DNA of 64,000 bases from Stictocephala bisonia (GCA_035578905.1 JAQJVL010000156.1:248001-312000); one strand, 5' to 3'. Positions 1 through 10,708 are shown, counted from the first letter of the stretch. Translations and numbers: made by a program. Notes: a model not told the origin generated them from the letters alone.

Positions 1-455
1 TTTTGAACAAATGTTTGATTTCTGTCCGTATGTGTGTCTGTCTGTGTGTATGTGCAGTTCACTGAAAACCAAACAGATGGATCAATTTTTATGAAATGTG
101 GTATGTAGGTGTATTTAGCTAATATCTCCAGACCATTTTTTTACATTTTTAAAATTTAATTTTTTTTATGGGAAAAAATATTTAAAAATGGAATCTTCTC
201 AAAAACGACTCAAACGATTTTGATAAAATTTTCAGGAAAGATGTGAATTACAATTTACAATATTGTAGTAAAAACCGCATGTCTTAAACTTGAATAGTTT
301 TTGAGTTATTGCAAAAAAACATGATTGGGAATCATCATTTTTTTGTTTTACAATGGGTACATTGGGAATCCAACTGGTAATTTACAATTTTGTTTATTTT
401 TAGTGTTTAATATGGGGGTAAGTTTATGCCAATTCTTTGGAACCATTTATATTTG
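1..455 (+). repeat. Dispersed repeat, family R1, copy 1
   Basis: This stretch is closely similar to 14580-14995 and, on the other strand, to 31785-32120. Shared landmarks are GTCCGTATGTGTGTCTG near the left end, a central block about a leading TTTTTTTATGGG, and the right-hand phrase GCCAATTCTTTGGAACC. No coding potential was seen. The left end lies outside the window. The class is not determined. For gene A it is intronic or upstream sequence. Confidence 0.75.
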
Positions 456-865
456 ATCAGTTAGAGCGACAGTGTAACATAATGTTACGACAAAGATATT
501 CAAATTAACGACGTCTTCGTCAGCAAATGCTGCATAGATCATAAGTATTGTCACGTTTCAAAACGGCTACTTTCTTTCGATCTTTTTCCACCTTGTGGAT
601 CTACTCATATAAATAATGTCTGGCAAATTATAAATCCTTCTTTCGAAATACAGTACCTCGTAATTTTGTAAGGTTTACGAGCTGCTTACTATACACAACT
701 ACTGTTTACTCTAGAATGTTTGGAAAAATATTATTAGTATCAAGAAGTGTAGGCTCTACTATGTGTATGTGTAAAAAGTAAATTAGTTATCAATATTGTT
801 CCCTAGTACAAAAAGTTGAGCTCTTAATGTCGTAAGTAATTATTGTTACATATCTAATTTTGTAG
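456..865. other. Non-coding, intron of gene A
   Basis: AT-rich sequence with no exon-like stretch recognised. It ends in a pyrimidine-containing acceptor (TCTAATTTTGTAG) immediately before the 866 exon. The preceding exon of gene A was not found in the window. Confidence 0.5.
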
Positions 866-1059
866 ACATTGAACCTACAACTGAGGATCCAGGATTCACG
901 CAAGATCCTGGGGCACAACCCCTGCGGGGAGATCCGGCCAGACTTCGACCTTACCACAGAGGTGGTCCTCCTTTCTGGATAGAAGAAGTCGAGGGTCCTT
1001 GGAAAGGTGGTGGAAGCCCCGGTTGGAGCAAGGGGAAAGGACTACAAACTATTTTCCTG
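866..1059 (+). CDS. Gene A, penultimate coding exon
   Basis: 194 bases: two bases completing a split codon, then 64 open codons ending in phase 0. Acceptor TTTTGTAG ends at 865; donor CTG|GTAAGG starts at 1060. The peptide is hydrophilic, rich in Gly, Pro and Trp, and runs into a hydrophobic end (LQTIFL) that continues in the next exon. Of the three frames, this is the only one without a stop across the whole exon. Confidence 0.78.
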
Positions 1060-4000
1060 GTAAGGACACACTTTTTGTCCTTTCGTACAGCATTTTTAGT
1101 TTTACCGATTACTTATGTTTATATTACAGTTAAATCAACATTAATATCAGTATTATTTATATAGCTTACATAAGTAGAAATTTCAATATTGTAGGCCAAG
1201 ATTACTCGCATTGTAATTTACTTTTAGATTGTATATAATAAGAACGATTTATTATCAAAGGTTCAATCCAATTAACTTATAACCCAATGATAAATAAACT
1301 CTTTTCTCCATTGGTAATATAACGTAGGTGAACGCTAAACAATCACATATATTTCTGAAAAATGTACAAAATGGAACTTAAAATTCATATACATCAAACT
1401 GCTTCTTTTTATAGTATTAATATGAAAGGTTCACTTGAAGTGATAGAAGGAATACTAGCCCGATACCCATTAAATTAATGTAAATAAAAATGCAACTAAC
1501 ATACATCACTTAAGAAATTATTTTTTATAAATATAATGATTATTATTAATTTGAATGAAAACTAACTGATTATTTTTTATGTACAGACATTAAACTTAAC
1601 TAGGGGACAACCCAGTACGCTTCGCGTGGTAATATCGTCACTCCCTGCGATCGTTACACCTCGGCCTATAACTTTGGGCTACAAATAATAATAGGTTATT
1701 AACTGTATAACGTAAAATCCCAACAATAAATTTATTTACAGTATCTCACTTACATTACTTGCGTTGCTACCTATTGATAAGTATAAACATCGAATGATAT
1801 TAGCGTATTTCAAACGTGTTCATTTCATTTGTTTTTGTTTAACAGCTGAAGATTAATTAAATAAATCAAATAACTGATTTAGATTACCATTTAATGTTCA
1901 AGTCCAGTAGAGCAGAGCCTTACAATCAAAAATGTGAATAAGAAATGCTTACAACCGTCCGTGGTTGACACATATAACCTCCTCAATATTACAATCACCA
2001 TTGTTTACATTCCAACAGCTGTTTACACTTTTTGGAAATCGTTATTTACATTTGAACAGCCGTTACTTTACGATTAATTTAAATATGTATCCACGGTAAC
2101 TAGAATAATACGGTAGGGTTCACGCGCATGGTGCGCAGTAAATCTTGGTGTCAATGACGTCACACAGACATATCAGCTGGTTCATCGGTTAAACTGAATG
2201 TAGTAATAATCAGTAACTGCTTTTCTTAAATCACTGTTTCCGTTCACGACTAGGCTTTAACCAGTTAATAAATATTACTAAAACACTAAAAATATTTATA
2301 ATAATACTATTTTATATTATTATTACTGAAATTTGGCCAAATTAAATAAAAATAGAACATTTTCAGGCAAAAGAACTGTTTTTTTATTTAAAAAAAGCTA
2401 TAACTGTAATAATTCAAGACTAAATTATATTTATTAGGCTCAATATAAACAGCTGTTTCAATACTTGACAGTTGTTATTTATTGATACATTTCCAAATAA
2501 AAACTAAACGACCATATTTTAATTGGATTAATTGGACAAACCGATGGAGCCACCTTTTAATATTAACCAACCGTTAAACAAACATCAATATAATATACTC
2601 ATTAATAATATTACCATTGAAAGTATTTGTATAACATTAATAATAGTTAATAACGGGTATGAAGTCTTGTTGTTAATGAAAACAGTGATTTAAGAAAAGC
2701 AGTTACTGATTATTACTACATCCAGTTTAACCGATGAACCAGCTGATATGTCTGTGTGACGTCATTGACACCAAGATTTACTGCGCATCATGCGCGTGAA
2801 CCCTACCGTATTATTCTAGTTACCGTGTATGTATCCATGTAATTCTTATGGCCGAAAAAACGTAATTGGAGGGCTTCCCACACCCTTCAATATGAACATA
2901 TTGAAGAATTAAGACCTTATTACACAACTACCAACAGAGGGGATTGTATTGACCAAGAATATAAATTGGTCAAGAAATAAGGGAGGAGTTGCGTCAGCAA
3001 AAAACGGCTTCACGCATTGAGGATAAGGATTCCAGTTAAGGATATCTAGTTCCTAGTGCAACCCAATGATGATATAGACAGTAAATTCGTGTACTCCGGT
3101 CACCCGAAGGAGCACAATTTCTCGCAATCATTCCACACCACATAATTCAACTTCCTAATTGTATTATCTATTTACACAAAGGTAAACTCATTTACTTTCC
3201 TTGGCAAGAATTTATTTAGATGTTATATATAATTTCTAAAGCTACAGTTCGATAACATTATGTTTAGTGTTCAATTAAAAGTTTATTTAATTTGCCGATA
3301 TCGGAATCGAACTTCAGTCAAAGATATTATTCAAGTATAGATTTTATTCATAAAGAAGTTGATATAAATTTAATGAACACTGAATCACTTTTGGAACAGT
3401 TTAACAACACATTTTACAGAATATTGGAACAATTAGTAGGAAATATTCTTCCATATCTATTCCTATGAAGGATGACATTTGTTTTATTAGAAAATCCACA
3501 AAATTGTTTTATATTGGTGAAGTTTTGTCACATTGTGTATTTTTTTGGTGAAAACGTTTGCATGACTGTGTAAGTATGAAATCACTAAATATATAGGGGC
3601 ATGAACAGCCGACACTTAAAATGTACTGTAGGAAAAAGTTACGTAAATTTTAAAGTTATTATTTACTGTACAAAACTAAATAAATAAGCATAATACAAAT
3701 AGATTAATGTTTTGGAATGTCAATGATTGTTTTTCAAAATTACTGGAGACAATATTGTACATAGTTTGCTAAAAATCCTTAGTACAGTTCTGATAAAAAA
3801 TGAACTTTTATTCATCACTACCACTACTATCAAATAAGCATAAATTAAAAAAGGAAAAATATACTTCACGTAACTTTCATTTACAAACAGTAGTTAGATA
3901 TAAAAATAATTTTCATGTGTGGGTATCGTGAAACTTGAAAGGGGATACTACTCGATTGCAAATAATTTACGGTTTTACAAATGAAGAATGTATTTAAACA

Positions 4001-5792
4001 CTTTTTGAGCTAAAAATAATTTATTTCACGTGTTATTTATTTAATTTTTTTTCAGATGAATCTTACAAGACTGCATGGATAGTAATCTCTACACTATAAC
4101 AATAGAGATACACTTGCAAATCAACTGCTATGAATATATCCAAGCCTACTAAAAAATTAATAATATAGAGCGTGAAACAAAATAAAACATGGAATATATT
4201 GTTTTACATGAAAATCAAAAGAAAATTTCAAAGAAATGTATACCACTTTTAAATTAATTAAAATAAATATCAAACTTTGCACACAAAAATGTAGGAGTGC
4301 AGGAGAAAATAAAGCTAAGAACTACAACCATACATTAAATAGACAATAATGTAATATACTATTTAAAATAAAACGATTCACAATCACTTAATTAAATATA
4401 CAATACTCTTTTTTTTAAAACACAGATAATTAATTTTATACGATCACTCATAAAATATTGTATGTACGTTTAATACCTAAATAGTCTTAGTGCATTAATC
4501 GTAACTAGTTAGTTTTTTTTTTATTTATTTGTTGCCATTGTACTCTTACTTTTAGTTAGTGCCAGTACTTATTTTTGACTTGAGAACTGGATGAAGTAAA
4601 ATCCTATGACATAACCATATCTAATATCACAAACTCATCATGTAAATCTAAATTAAGATTTTGTGATTAAACACATTTCTGATGGGACGTATTAATATTT
4701 AAATACATGGTGGAAAAACATATTTTTAACACTTTCACAACAACGTTTTTTCTCCTTAGATAATTTGATAATTTTGTTAGTAATTGTGTTCTATAAAGCA
4801 TAATTGTTTATTATAATAAGTTACTTAAAATCGTTGAATAGTGGAGAAATAATATTGTTTAAATTAATTATTTGTAAATTCAAATGACTGCTACTCTGAA
4901 AAGGATAACCTTTCGAAATCCGGTTTGCCGCAATTAATTTTTCTTTAATAGACCTTTCGTTTGATACCAAACTCGACCTAGGCTTACGTTGAAGATTTTC
5001 GTTTAACTTCTCGTGGGCCGTCTCCCTGAAATGATAAAATGTCGCTAATGGCGTCAAAACGTATGTTCTTTGTAACCATGATCGTGTACAAGATTTCACT
5101 TGTGAAGCCATACAAAAGATGTGAAAGCGTTTTCATATTTTTTTCCACCCTGTACTATAATGATGAGTTTTTACATGATTTAGTTAAAAAACGAGCAACA
5201 GAATACTTAATGATTGGACATTGATTGTATGACAGAACGTGACGATTGTAGATTTTGTGTATGATATAAACAATATGTCCGCTGCGTACAAGCCAATTAG
5301 CATACAATTAATAATTATATGATAAATATTTAGTCTTCACAACTCTGCAAAGCTCATTTAAGTTTAGATAATTTTTTTAGGTTAAATTAGAATCACTCGT
5401 TAATCCGAGATTTTTAATTATATGTACATTATAGGAGTACTAAGCGAATTATCCTTAGTACATGGAGAATTAATATGTTCAGAAAAATCAAAGTTAAGGT
5501 AAATATACTATGTTTAAAATCAGTAACTCCTTTCCCTCAGGGGACGGTGACCACCCTGGCGTTCTTAGCGTTTGGTGGGTACCTCCTCTGCCTGATCCTG
5601 CACGCACTGAAGGAGAAGAAAGCGGCTGTGACAATGACGCTGCTGACCACGGCTACACCTCTCGTCCAGAAGAGGCGGCGACGAGCTCTGAACCCAGAGG
5701 TAGAGGCTAGAGGAGAGGACATGTACAAGGTCCTGCGGGGACTCGCTGAAGGCTACGCGCGGTACGAGCAGTGCCAGAGGAAGGTGTCCTGA
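866..5792 (+). CDS. Gene A: unrecognised single-pass membrane protein, C-terminal part
   Basis: Two coding exons, 866-1059 and 5541-5792, separated by a 4.5-kb intron, give 446 coding bases that join in frame and end at TGA (5790-5792). The first exon opens in phase 1, so the start codon and earlier exons lie left of the window. The visible 147 residues begin acidic and Gly/Pro/Trp-rich (PFWIEEVEGPW, about residues 36-46). A hydrophobic stretch of about 22 residues spans the exon junction and its right side (TLAFLAFGGYLLCLI), a likely membrane helix. A tetra-arginine cluster QKRRRRAL and an amphipathic tail (MYKVLRGLAEGYARYEQC) follow. The basic cluster after the helix suggests a cytoplasmic C-terminus. 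GC content of the exons is far above the surroundings, supporting real coding sequence. I do not recognise the family and assign no function. Two exons with clean GT-AG borders make the gene itself fairly sure. Confidence 0.8.
1094..1411 (+). repeat. 318-bp direct repeat, copy 1 (partner 7528-7845)
   Basis: Starts just inside the gene A intron at TTTTAGTTTTACCGATTACT and is matched almost base for base by 7528-7845, downstream of gene A, through to the phrase CTGCTTCTTTTTATAG. The first 100 bases are virtually identical and the rest carries scattered substitutions. No ORF. It could be a dispersed element or a segmental duplication. Confidence 0.85.
1597..3050 (+). mobile_element. Family R2 non-autonomous element, interrupted by a foldback element
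   Basis: Begins with CTAGGGGACAACCCAGTACG, resembling the starts at 33027 (CTAGGAGACACCCCTGCACG) and, on the minus strand, at 57404. Internal similarity to the 33-kb copy includes the phrase around CTCAATATTA and AACAGCTGTTT. The copy is split by the 2092-2827 element. Its right end is not clear, so the end coordinate is approximate. Confidence 0.5.
2092..2827. mobile_element. Foldback MITE with 8-bp TSD, hAT-like
   Basis: Two inverted arms of about 160 bases (2092-2255 and 2665-2827) start CACGGTAACTAGAATAATAC and end with its reverse complement. The arms are nearly identical, with small differences such as CATGGTGCGC against GCGCATCATG. The element is bounded by a perfect 8-bp duplication TATGTATC (2084-2091 and 2828-2835). 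An 8-bp TSD fits hAT (P elements also make 8 bp). The centre is AT-rich and non-coding, so transposition would have depended on a transposase elsewhere. Confidence 0.85.
2836..5540. other. Remainder of gene A intron, no gene seen
   Basis: AT-rich sequence. Two overlapping short ORFs near 4821-5224 lie opposite each other on the two strands and look like chance or repeat-derived frames; CACCCTGTACTATA at 5147 resembles a transposon end. The intron closes at acceptor CTTTCCCTCAG (5530-5540). Confidence 0.5.
5541..5792 (+). CDS. Gene A, terminal coding exon
   Basis: 252 bases, phase 0, 83 codons plus TGA. The acceptor TTCCCTCAG is strong and pyrimidine-rich. The exon encodes most of the predicted membrane helix (residues 3-20 of the exon), an Ala/Thr/Leu-rich linker, QKRRRR at about 46-51 and a charged tail ending QRKVS. 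The frame also stays open upstream to 5475, but that leader is low-GC and lies across the splice site, so it is not taken as coding. Confidence 0.82.
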   Translation, partial: GTVTTLAFLAFGGYLLCLILHALKEKKAAVTMTLLTTATPLVQKRRRRALNPEVEARGEDMYKVLRGLAEGYARYEQCQRKVS

Positions 5793-5806
5793 TCTGAAGG
5801 AAGGGG

Positions 5807-5812
5807 AATAAA
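5807..5812 (+). terminator. Poly(A) signal for gene A
   Basis: AATAAA 15 bases after the stop codon. This implies a very short 3' UTR if used. GT-rich sequence follows at about 5815-5850, as expected downstream of a cleavage site. Confidence 0.5.
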
Positions 5813-6660
5813 GGGACTTGGGTTAAGGGTTTTTGGTAGGGTAAACACGTAGGTTCATGCGCAAATACAGCGGGGACTGTGTGTGGTTAACAGGTTGGCT
5901 GCCTGTGGGCCATAAATTTAAGAGGATTAATTTTGTTAGTTGTGTTTTTTTGCAATCTTTTAAGCATTTTTGGTGCTCATGGCCTGTGGGACCAGTAAAG
6001 CATTTTTGGCATTAGTATACTTTATAACTAACTTTTATGATATACTATTAGCCTTATTTTATTGCAGTAAAAAATGTATTTATTAGAGTACATATATGTG
6101 AAAAAAACACATGAAATATAATTTTACGAGATTTATTGCAAGAATTACATTGAAAAAAGATGCATTTTACAAGTTGATTTGGCTTATTTGACTTTAGATA
6201 AATGTTTATGAAAAAAAAAAGAACATATATATAGGTTTCAAAAAGTTAACTAATTCTAGGCCTATAAAACTTTTTTGTTTATACAAACAAGCATAAACAT
6301 AACCTAACTAAACACGTATTGTTACTGAAAATCAGCTGTTCCATAGAACTGCCAACTACAACACAGTTAGGAAATGAAAACCTCTAGCTAAGCTAAAAAT
6401 AGGTTCTATGTCCATTTTTCTTTCATAATAGGCTACTAATATAAATGAACATTTAAATAAAAATTGGTTTTGTGAAAAAATGTATAAAACAACGCTATTT
6501 TCTGATAGGTGAGTACCATTCATGGGACTCATGGCAGTCAACCTGTTTTAACAATGAAACGGCATGGACAGCCAACATTTATAAATAAGGGTTGGTAGAA
6601 CAATAAGAATTAAGTTATTTAAAATTAAAATCCATTTTGTAGCCCCTGAACTGTTGTAAA
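5813..6660. other. Intergenic, no gene seen
   Basis: The phrases around 5898-5915 (AACAGGTTGGCTGCCTGTGG) and 6520-6575 suggest the two ends of an inverted-repeat element, but I could not align them convincingly. No coding exon was recognised. Confidence 0.35.
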
Positions 6661-6724
6661 TAGACTAAAATAGGTGTACTTTACCTTCACGTCAAACAGT
6701 TCACAGTGTGTGAGTTGAGAATAC

Positions 6725-6764
6725 CAACTACATGTTTCGCCGTGAATACGGCATCTTCAGGTTG
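6725..6764 (-). ncRNA. Hammerhead-ribozyme-like motif, left arm
   Basis: Mirror copy of the motif at 7405-7444, on the same strand as the Penelope coding remnant and just downstream of it, the expected place for a 3' terminal repeat. On the minus strand: CAAC (stem I), CTGAAGA core (plus 6754-6760), T, GCCGT/ACGGC stem II with a 4-nt loop, GAAA, the palindrome ACATGT sharing its first A with GAAA (minimal stem III), then A as cleavage-site nucleotide and GTTG closing stem I. All conserved core positions are present. Confidence 0.7.
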
Positions 6765-6984
6765 TAGAACATAAAAAATAAATAAGTCCCAGTGGGATGC
6801 GTCACAAATTAATTAAAAAACACAGTTTACACATAAAGACATCGAACATTAAAACTTTTGGTAGGCCTACCACACATATTTCACGGTCCACGGCGCGATC
6901 GGAAGCAGACTGGAAACAATTCGATTAGGTTACTCCTCCCACCACTCTTCTGTTATCAGTAGGGCAATGGTCGATTTGTCCAGG

Positions 6985-7166
6985 TCCACTGTTTAGAGAC
7001 ATTATTGTGTTGAAAATAGAATGAGACCTAAATTTTAGTTTTTCATTAAGTACGGAATCTTTTGTATCGTTATTACTAAAACTTTTATAAATTTCGAATT
7101 GTTCCAGGGAGTCTAATTTACTTCCTTTGTTGCAGATATGTAAAATATCTAAGCCATTATTTAAAT
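6985..7166 (-). pseudogene. Penelope-like protein, C-terminal end remnant
   Basis: The minus-strand frame gives GLDILHICNKGSKLDSLEQF followed by EIYKSF and, a few residues later, LNEKLKFRSHSIF. The pattern (I-L-H, K-G, K-L-D-x-L-E-x-x-E-I-Y, then L-N-x-x-L) is what I know from the region after the GIY-YIG endonuclease in Penelope-like elements. The RT domain and the endonuclease core are missing, so the copy is dead. The frame stays open into both arms but those parts look non-coding. Confidence 0.65.
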
Positions 7167-7171
7167 CTAAT

Positions 7172-7217
7172 TTCCATTCCATTCCATTCCATTCCATTCC
7201 ATTCCATTCCATTCCAT
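7172..7217. repeat. (ATTCC)n microsatellite
   Basis: About nine tandem ATTCC units next to the right arm of the Penelope-like fragment. Confidence 0.95.
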
Positions 7218-7404
7218 TAAATCTAAATTCTAAATTCCGATTAATCGAATTGTTTCCAGTCTGCTTCCGATCGCGCCGTGGACCGTGAAATATGTGTGGT
7301 AGGCCTACCAAAAGTTTTAATGTTCGATGTCTTTATGTGTAAACTGTGTTTTTTAATTAATTTGTGACGCATCCCACTGGGACTTATTTATTTTTTATGT
7401 TCTA

Positions 7405-7444
7405 CAACCTGAAGATGCCGTATTCACGGCGAAACATGTAGTTG
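7405..7444 (+). ncRNA. Hammerhead-ribozyme-like motif, right arm
   Basis: Read on the plus strand: CAAC 7405-7408 (stem I), CTGAAGA 7409-7415 (core), T, stem II GCCGT 7417-7421 with ACGGC 7426-7430 around loop ATTC, GAAA 7431-7434, palindrome ACATGT 7434-7439 as a minimal stem III, A7440 as the nucleotide before the scissile bond, then GTTG 7441-7444 pairing with CAAC. This fits a type I hammerhead with a very short stem III, the form reported for Penelope-like elements, which may act as dimers. Activity is inferred, not shown. Confidence 0.7.
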
Positions 7445-7527
7445 GTATTCTCAACTCACACACTGTGAACTGTTTGACGTGAAGGTAAAGTACACCTATT
7501 TTAGTTTAAGTTATTTAGTTCGACTTT

Positions 7528-7845
7528 TAGTTTTACCGATTACTTATGTTTATATTACAGTTAAATCAACATTAATATCAGTATTATTTATATAGCTTAC
7601 ATAAGTAGAAATTTCAATATTGTAGGTAAAGATTACTCGCGTTGTAATTTACTTTCAGATTATATATAATAAGAATGACTTATTACCAAAGGTTCAGTCC
7701 AAGTAACTAATAACCCAATTAGAAAGACACTAATTTTCTTCATTGGTAATATAACGTAGGTGAACGTTAATCAATCATATATATTTCTGAAAAATGTACA
7801 AAATGGAACTTAAAAATCGTATACATCAAACTGCTTCTTTTTATA
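7528..7845 (+). repeat. 318-bp direct repeat, copy 2 (partner 1094-1411)
   Basis: See the partner. It begins about 20 bases after the right Penelope arm. It shares the start TTTTAGTTTTACCGATTACT and the end CTGCTTCTTTTTATAG. Confidence 0.85.
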
Positions 7846-8950
7846 GAACTTAAATAAATTAATTATAATTTATTTAGCTTTGTTTCAATTATATCTGTTA
7901 GTACAGAAAATAAACTATCAGTAAATAACAACAAATAAAATAAATATTATAAAACGTGCGAAAATTTACAGTCAAGAGAAAAGAATCAGATGTTCAATTA
8001 AGAAAAGAAAGAAAAATTGGGCAATAAAACTTAATCTTATTCATGAAAGAGATTGACGAATGCCAACACCTGTTTATGTTAATGATTAATAAAAATTATA
8101 TTGCTTTTATCCTTCAATAATGCCATCAAGTACGTTTCCATTATCGATAACAATGTTTGTTCCTGGCGGAATAAACAATGTTACATTATATAAATTAAGA
8201 TACAATACGTTACATCTATAATGAGTTACTCTTAAGGATAAAAAGTATTTTTTTTTTTATAAATAAAACTAATGTTAACATTCTTTATAGTCTAATGTCT
8301 CAAAGATCAACTGATATGAAATATTTGTATGAAATTGAAAACATTCGAAATTAACCTCATTAAAATTAATCGTATTATCTTTGTTAAAAAGCTATATGAT
8401 TTTCTGTTACATAAATAAAGATATTATTAATATGTATGTTTTACTTACATTTGTTCCCTCTAAATAATAGGCCTATACAGGTTTGATGTCCACCTTAAAG
8501 TAAGTTCAGTTTTTACCGTACGCCGTCTACTATTTGAAGAGCTAATACATTTTACTTTCCAATCCAAACAGGCTTCAGTATGTGCGTAAACTTTATTAGA
8601 TGTATGAATGTCAAGCCAGTTCAGTAGCATACTAATTTTTCAATGTGCTACATTTTTTTTGCCACAATGCAATATCTTTTAATGCTACTAATATTAAACG
8701 ATATTAGTATTAGTAGTATTAGTAGTATTAGACAGTAACACCAAAGGCGTGGCAATTCTGAAAAATTGTGAAATTATTGTCTGTCAATGTCTCTACATTA
8801 TATACATCGTATGGTTTTTTTTGCCAGCTACCAATTTTTACTAATTTAAAAGTATGTCAGTTGAGATTTATACTGGGAAACAAAGTCCAAGAGTTATCAT
8901 ATTATAATAAAAACTAACAATAAATAAACAGCAAATGATCTCCTGTCACA
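7846..8950. other. Intergenic, AT-rich, no gene seen
   Basis: Only short simple repeats were noticed, such as the AGTATT-type run at 8705-8733. No exon-like GC rise and no recognised protein. Confidence 0.5.
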
Positions 8951-8954
8951 AAGC

Positions 8955-10705
8955 TAAATAAGAATAAGAATATTTATTTTCTCAAATTTACATTAATACT
9001 CTCGTTCTATACTACAAATTATTTCATAGATGTACCCAATAACAAAATAAATAAATAATGTTCATGTCCCTTAATTGCAAATACACCACACTATTTTCAC
9101 TACAACAATACCAGGACTGACCACTAATACTATAAAAGAACACTAATACTATAAAAGAACAATGCCATCATCAAAAAAAAAAAAAATGCACATCTCTATA
9201 AAACAAAACAAATACACAATGCAAAAATGAGAAAATTTACGACCTCAAAGGCTATGCCAGATTTGAGGTGCGTGCATATATAATTCTTAAAACATAAATC
9301 AGCGATCAGAAAAAAACAAACTAAACAGAATTTACAGATTAAACAGTGCTTAATATTTAACATTATTTTTACAATATGTACATAGTTAAACATAAGTGCA
9401 TTCATAGAAATAACTAGCTTTTGCAAGACAAAATCCTACATTTATTAAATACCATGTACACAACTATACAGACATTCTAAGTACACACTCATACAAACAT
9501 GCATACACTAAAATAAATGTATTTTTCTTCATCTTGCACCTTATGCTTCAATTTCCAATAAACTATCAACATTTTCTATATGTATCAGCCAAGTTTTTAG
9601 TCTTTTCAAAAAGATGTTTTTATTTATAGTAATTTTTATATGATCAGGCATTTTATTATAAAGCCTGGGTGCCACAAAATTAAAAGTTTTAGTGAAAAAA
9701 GTGAAGTTTGGCTTTTGTACATAGACTTCATTATATTTTCTCAGCCTTTTTTTAAATAAGATTTGATTATTATTGTACAGTAGTTATTACTACTTCTGCT
9801 ATAAAACAGTTTAATAACATTATATATAAACAAGTTCTTCAATGGGAGTAGTTTTAATTGCAAAAATAAAGGACGAGATGGACTTCTTGAAGACTTTTTT
9901 TAAAATTAATCTTATAAAATGTTTTTGCTGTATTGGATCAACATTTGAACTATAAGTGCAACACCAAAAAGATATTCCATATTCTATCCTGCTTTGAACT
10001 AATGAAAAATACAGCATTCTTAAAATTTGTTCATTGCAGAAATCTCTAAGAAAATAAAAATACCTTATTGTATTGTTCAATTTACCTTTTAGTACCGAGA
10101 TGTGTCTTTTAAAACTAACTTCTTCATCTAATATTACCCCTAAATATTTTACATGGCTTGCATTTCCTATTTCATTGCAAAAATCAGTACATTGTTGCCC
10201 CTCAATACAAAGACAACTAACGCACTTATAAAGAATTGGAATATTAAAACATATTTTTCTCCTCAAACTAAAATTTATATATTTTGTTTTTTCAAAGCTT
10301 AAATTCATGTTGTTTTCAGCAAACCACCACTGAATAGATAAGAGGTCTTTGTTCATTGATTGCTCTAGCATTTGTAAATCTTTATTAACGTAGCATAGAG
10401 CCGTATCATCGGCAAAAGAAGTTAATATTCCATCAAATTTACCATTACAAAAATCATTTATATATATTAAAAATAAAATTGCTCCTAATACAGAGCCCTG
10501 AGGCACTCCTTGACGAATCACCCCAAAATTACTAAAGCATAATCCAACTTTTACACATTGTTTTCTATTCAAGAGATAGCTCCGAAACCAATTAAATGGC
10601 ACACCTCGAATTCCAATTTTGTATAGTTTGTTGAGCAAAATTTCATGATTTACAGTATCGAAAGCTTTTCTTATGTCTAGAAACAAACCAGTAACAAATT
10701 TTCCA
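8955..10705 (-). mobile_element. 5'-truncated non-LTR retrotransposon (CR1/Jockey-like LINE)
   Basis: On the minus strand an RT-domain frame (10705-9820) is followed after a break by a separate C-terminal stretch containing PRLYNKMPDHIKITINK and ending LLEIEA at a stop at 9541-9543, the usual tail of CR1/Jockey-type pol proteins. An AT-rich 3' UTR continues to about 8955, where TTCTTATTCTTATT on the minus strand looks like a short-repeat tail. The 5' part, including endonuclease and RT fingers, is absent. Confidence 0.75.
9820..10705 (-). pseudogene. Reverse transcriptase, LINE, truncated
   Basis: The frame is open from 10749, but the LINE-like part starts at about 10705. Conserved RT blocks appear in order: GLFLDIRKAFDTVNHEIL (motif A, catalytic Asp), GVPQGSVLGAILFLIYIND (motif B), FADDTALC (motif C, F-A-D-D catalytic pair), then KYLGVILDEEVSFKRHI (the region after the thumb). 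The catalytic residues are intact, but the N-terminal third of the domain and all upstream domains are missing, and a stop at about 9822 cuts the C-terminal tail into another frame. So the copy is not functional. Confidence 0.85.
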
Positions 10706-10708
10706 TTC

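Larger units (their letters stand above)
6664..7505 (-). mobile_element. 5'-truncated Penelope-like element with inverted terminal arms
   Basis: Two nearly perfect inverted arms of about 265 bases (6664-6928 and 7241-7505) flank about 310 bases. The centre, read on the minus strand, encodes a C-terminal fragment typical of Penelope-like element proteins. Each arm contains a hammerhead-ribozyme-like core. Penelope elements are known to carry terminal repeats in direct or inverted order and hammerhead motifs in those repeats, so coding remnant, arms and motif agree. A pentanucleotide run (7172-7217) sits beside the right arm. No target duplication was identified. Confidence 0.75.

Noticed and set aside
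4821..5224. Overlapping ORFs of 96 and 61 codons on opposite strands
   Set aside because: No start context, no family pattern, AT-rich composition; the mirror overlap is what a repeat or chance gives. They lie in the gene A intron.
5510..5728. ORFs in other frames across the gene A terminal exon
   Set aside because: Shadows of the spliced frame; they ignore the strong acceptor at 5540 and contain no domain.
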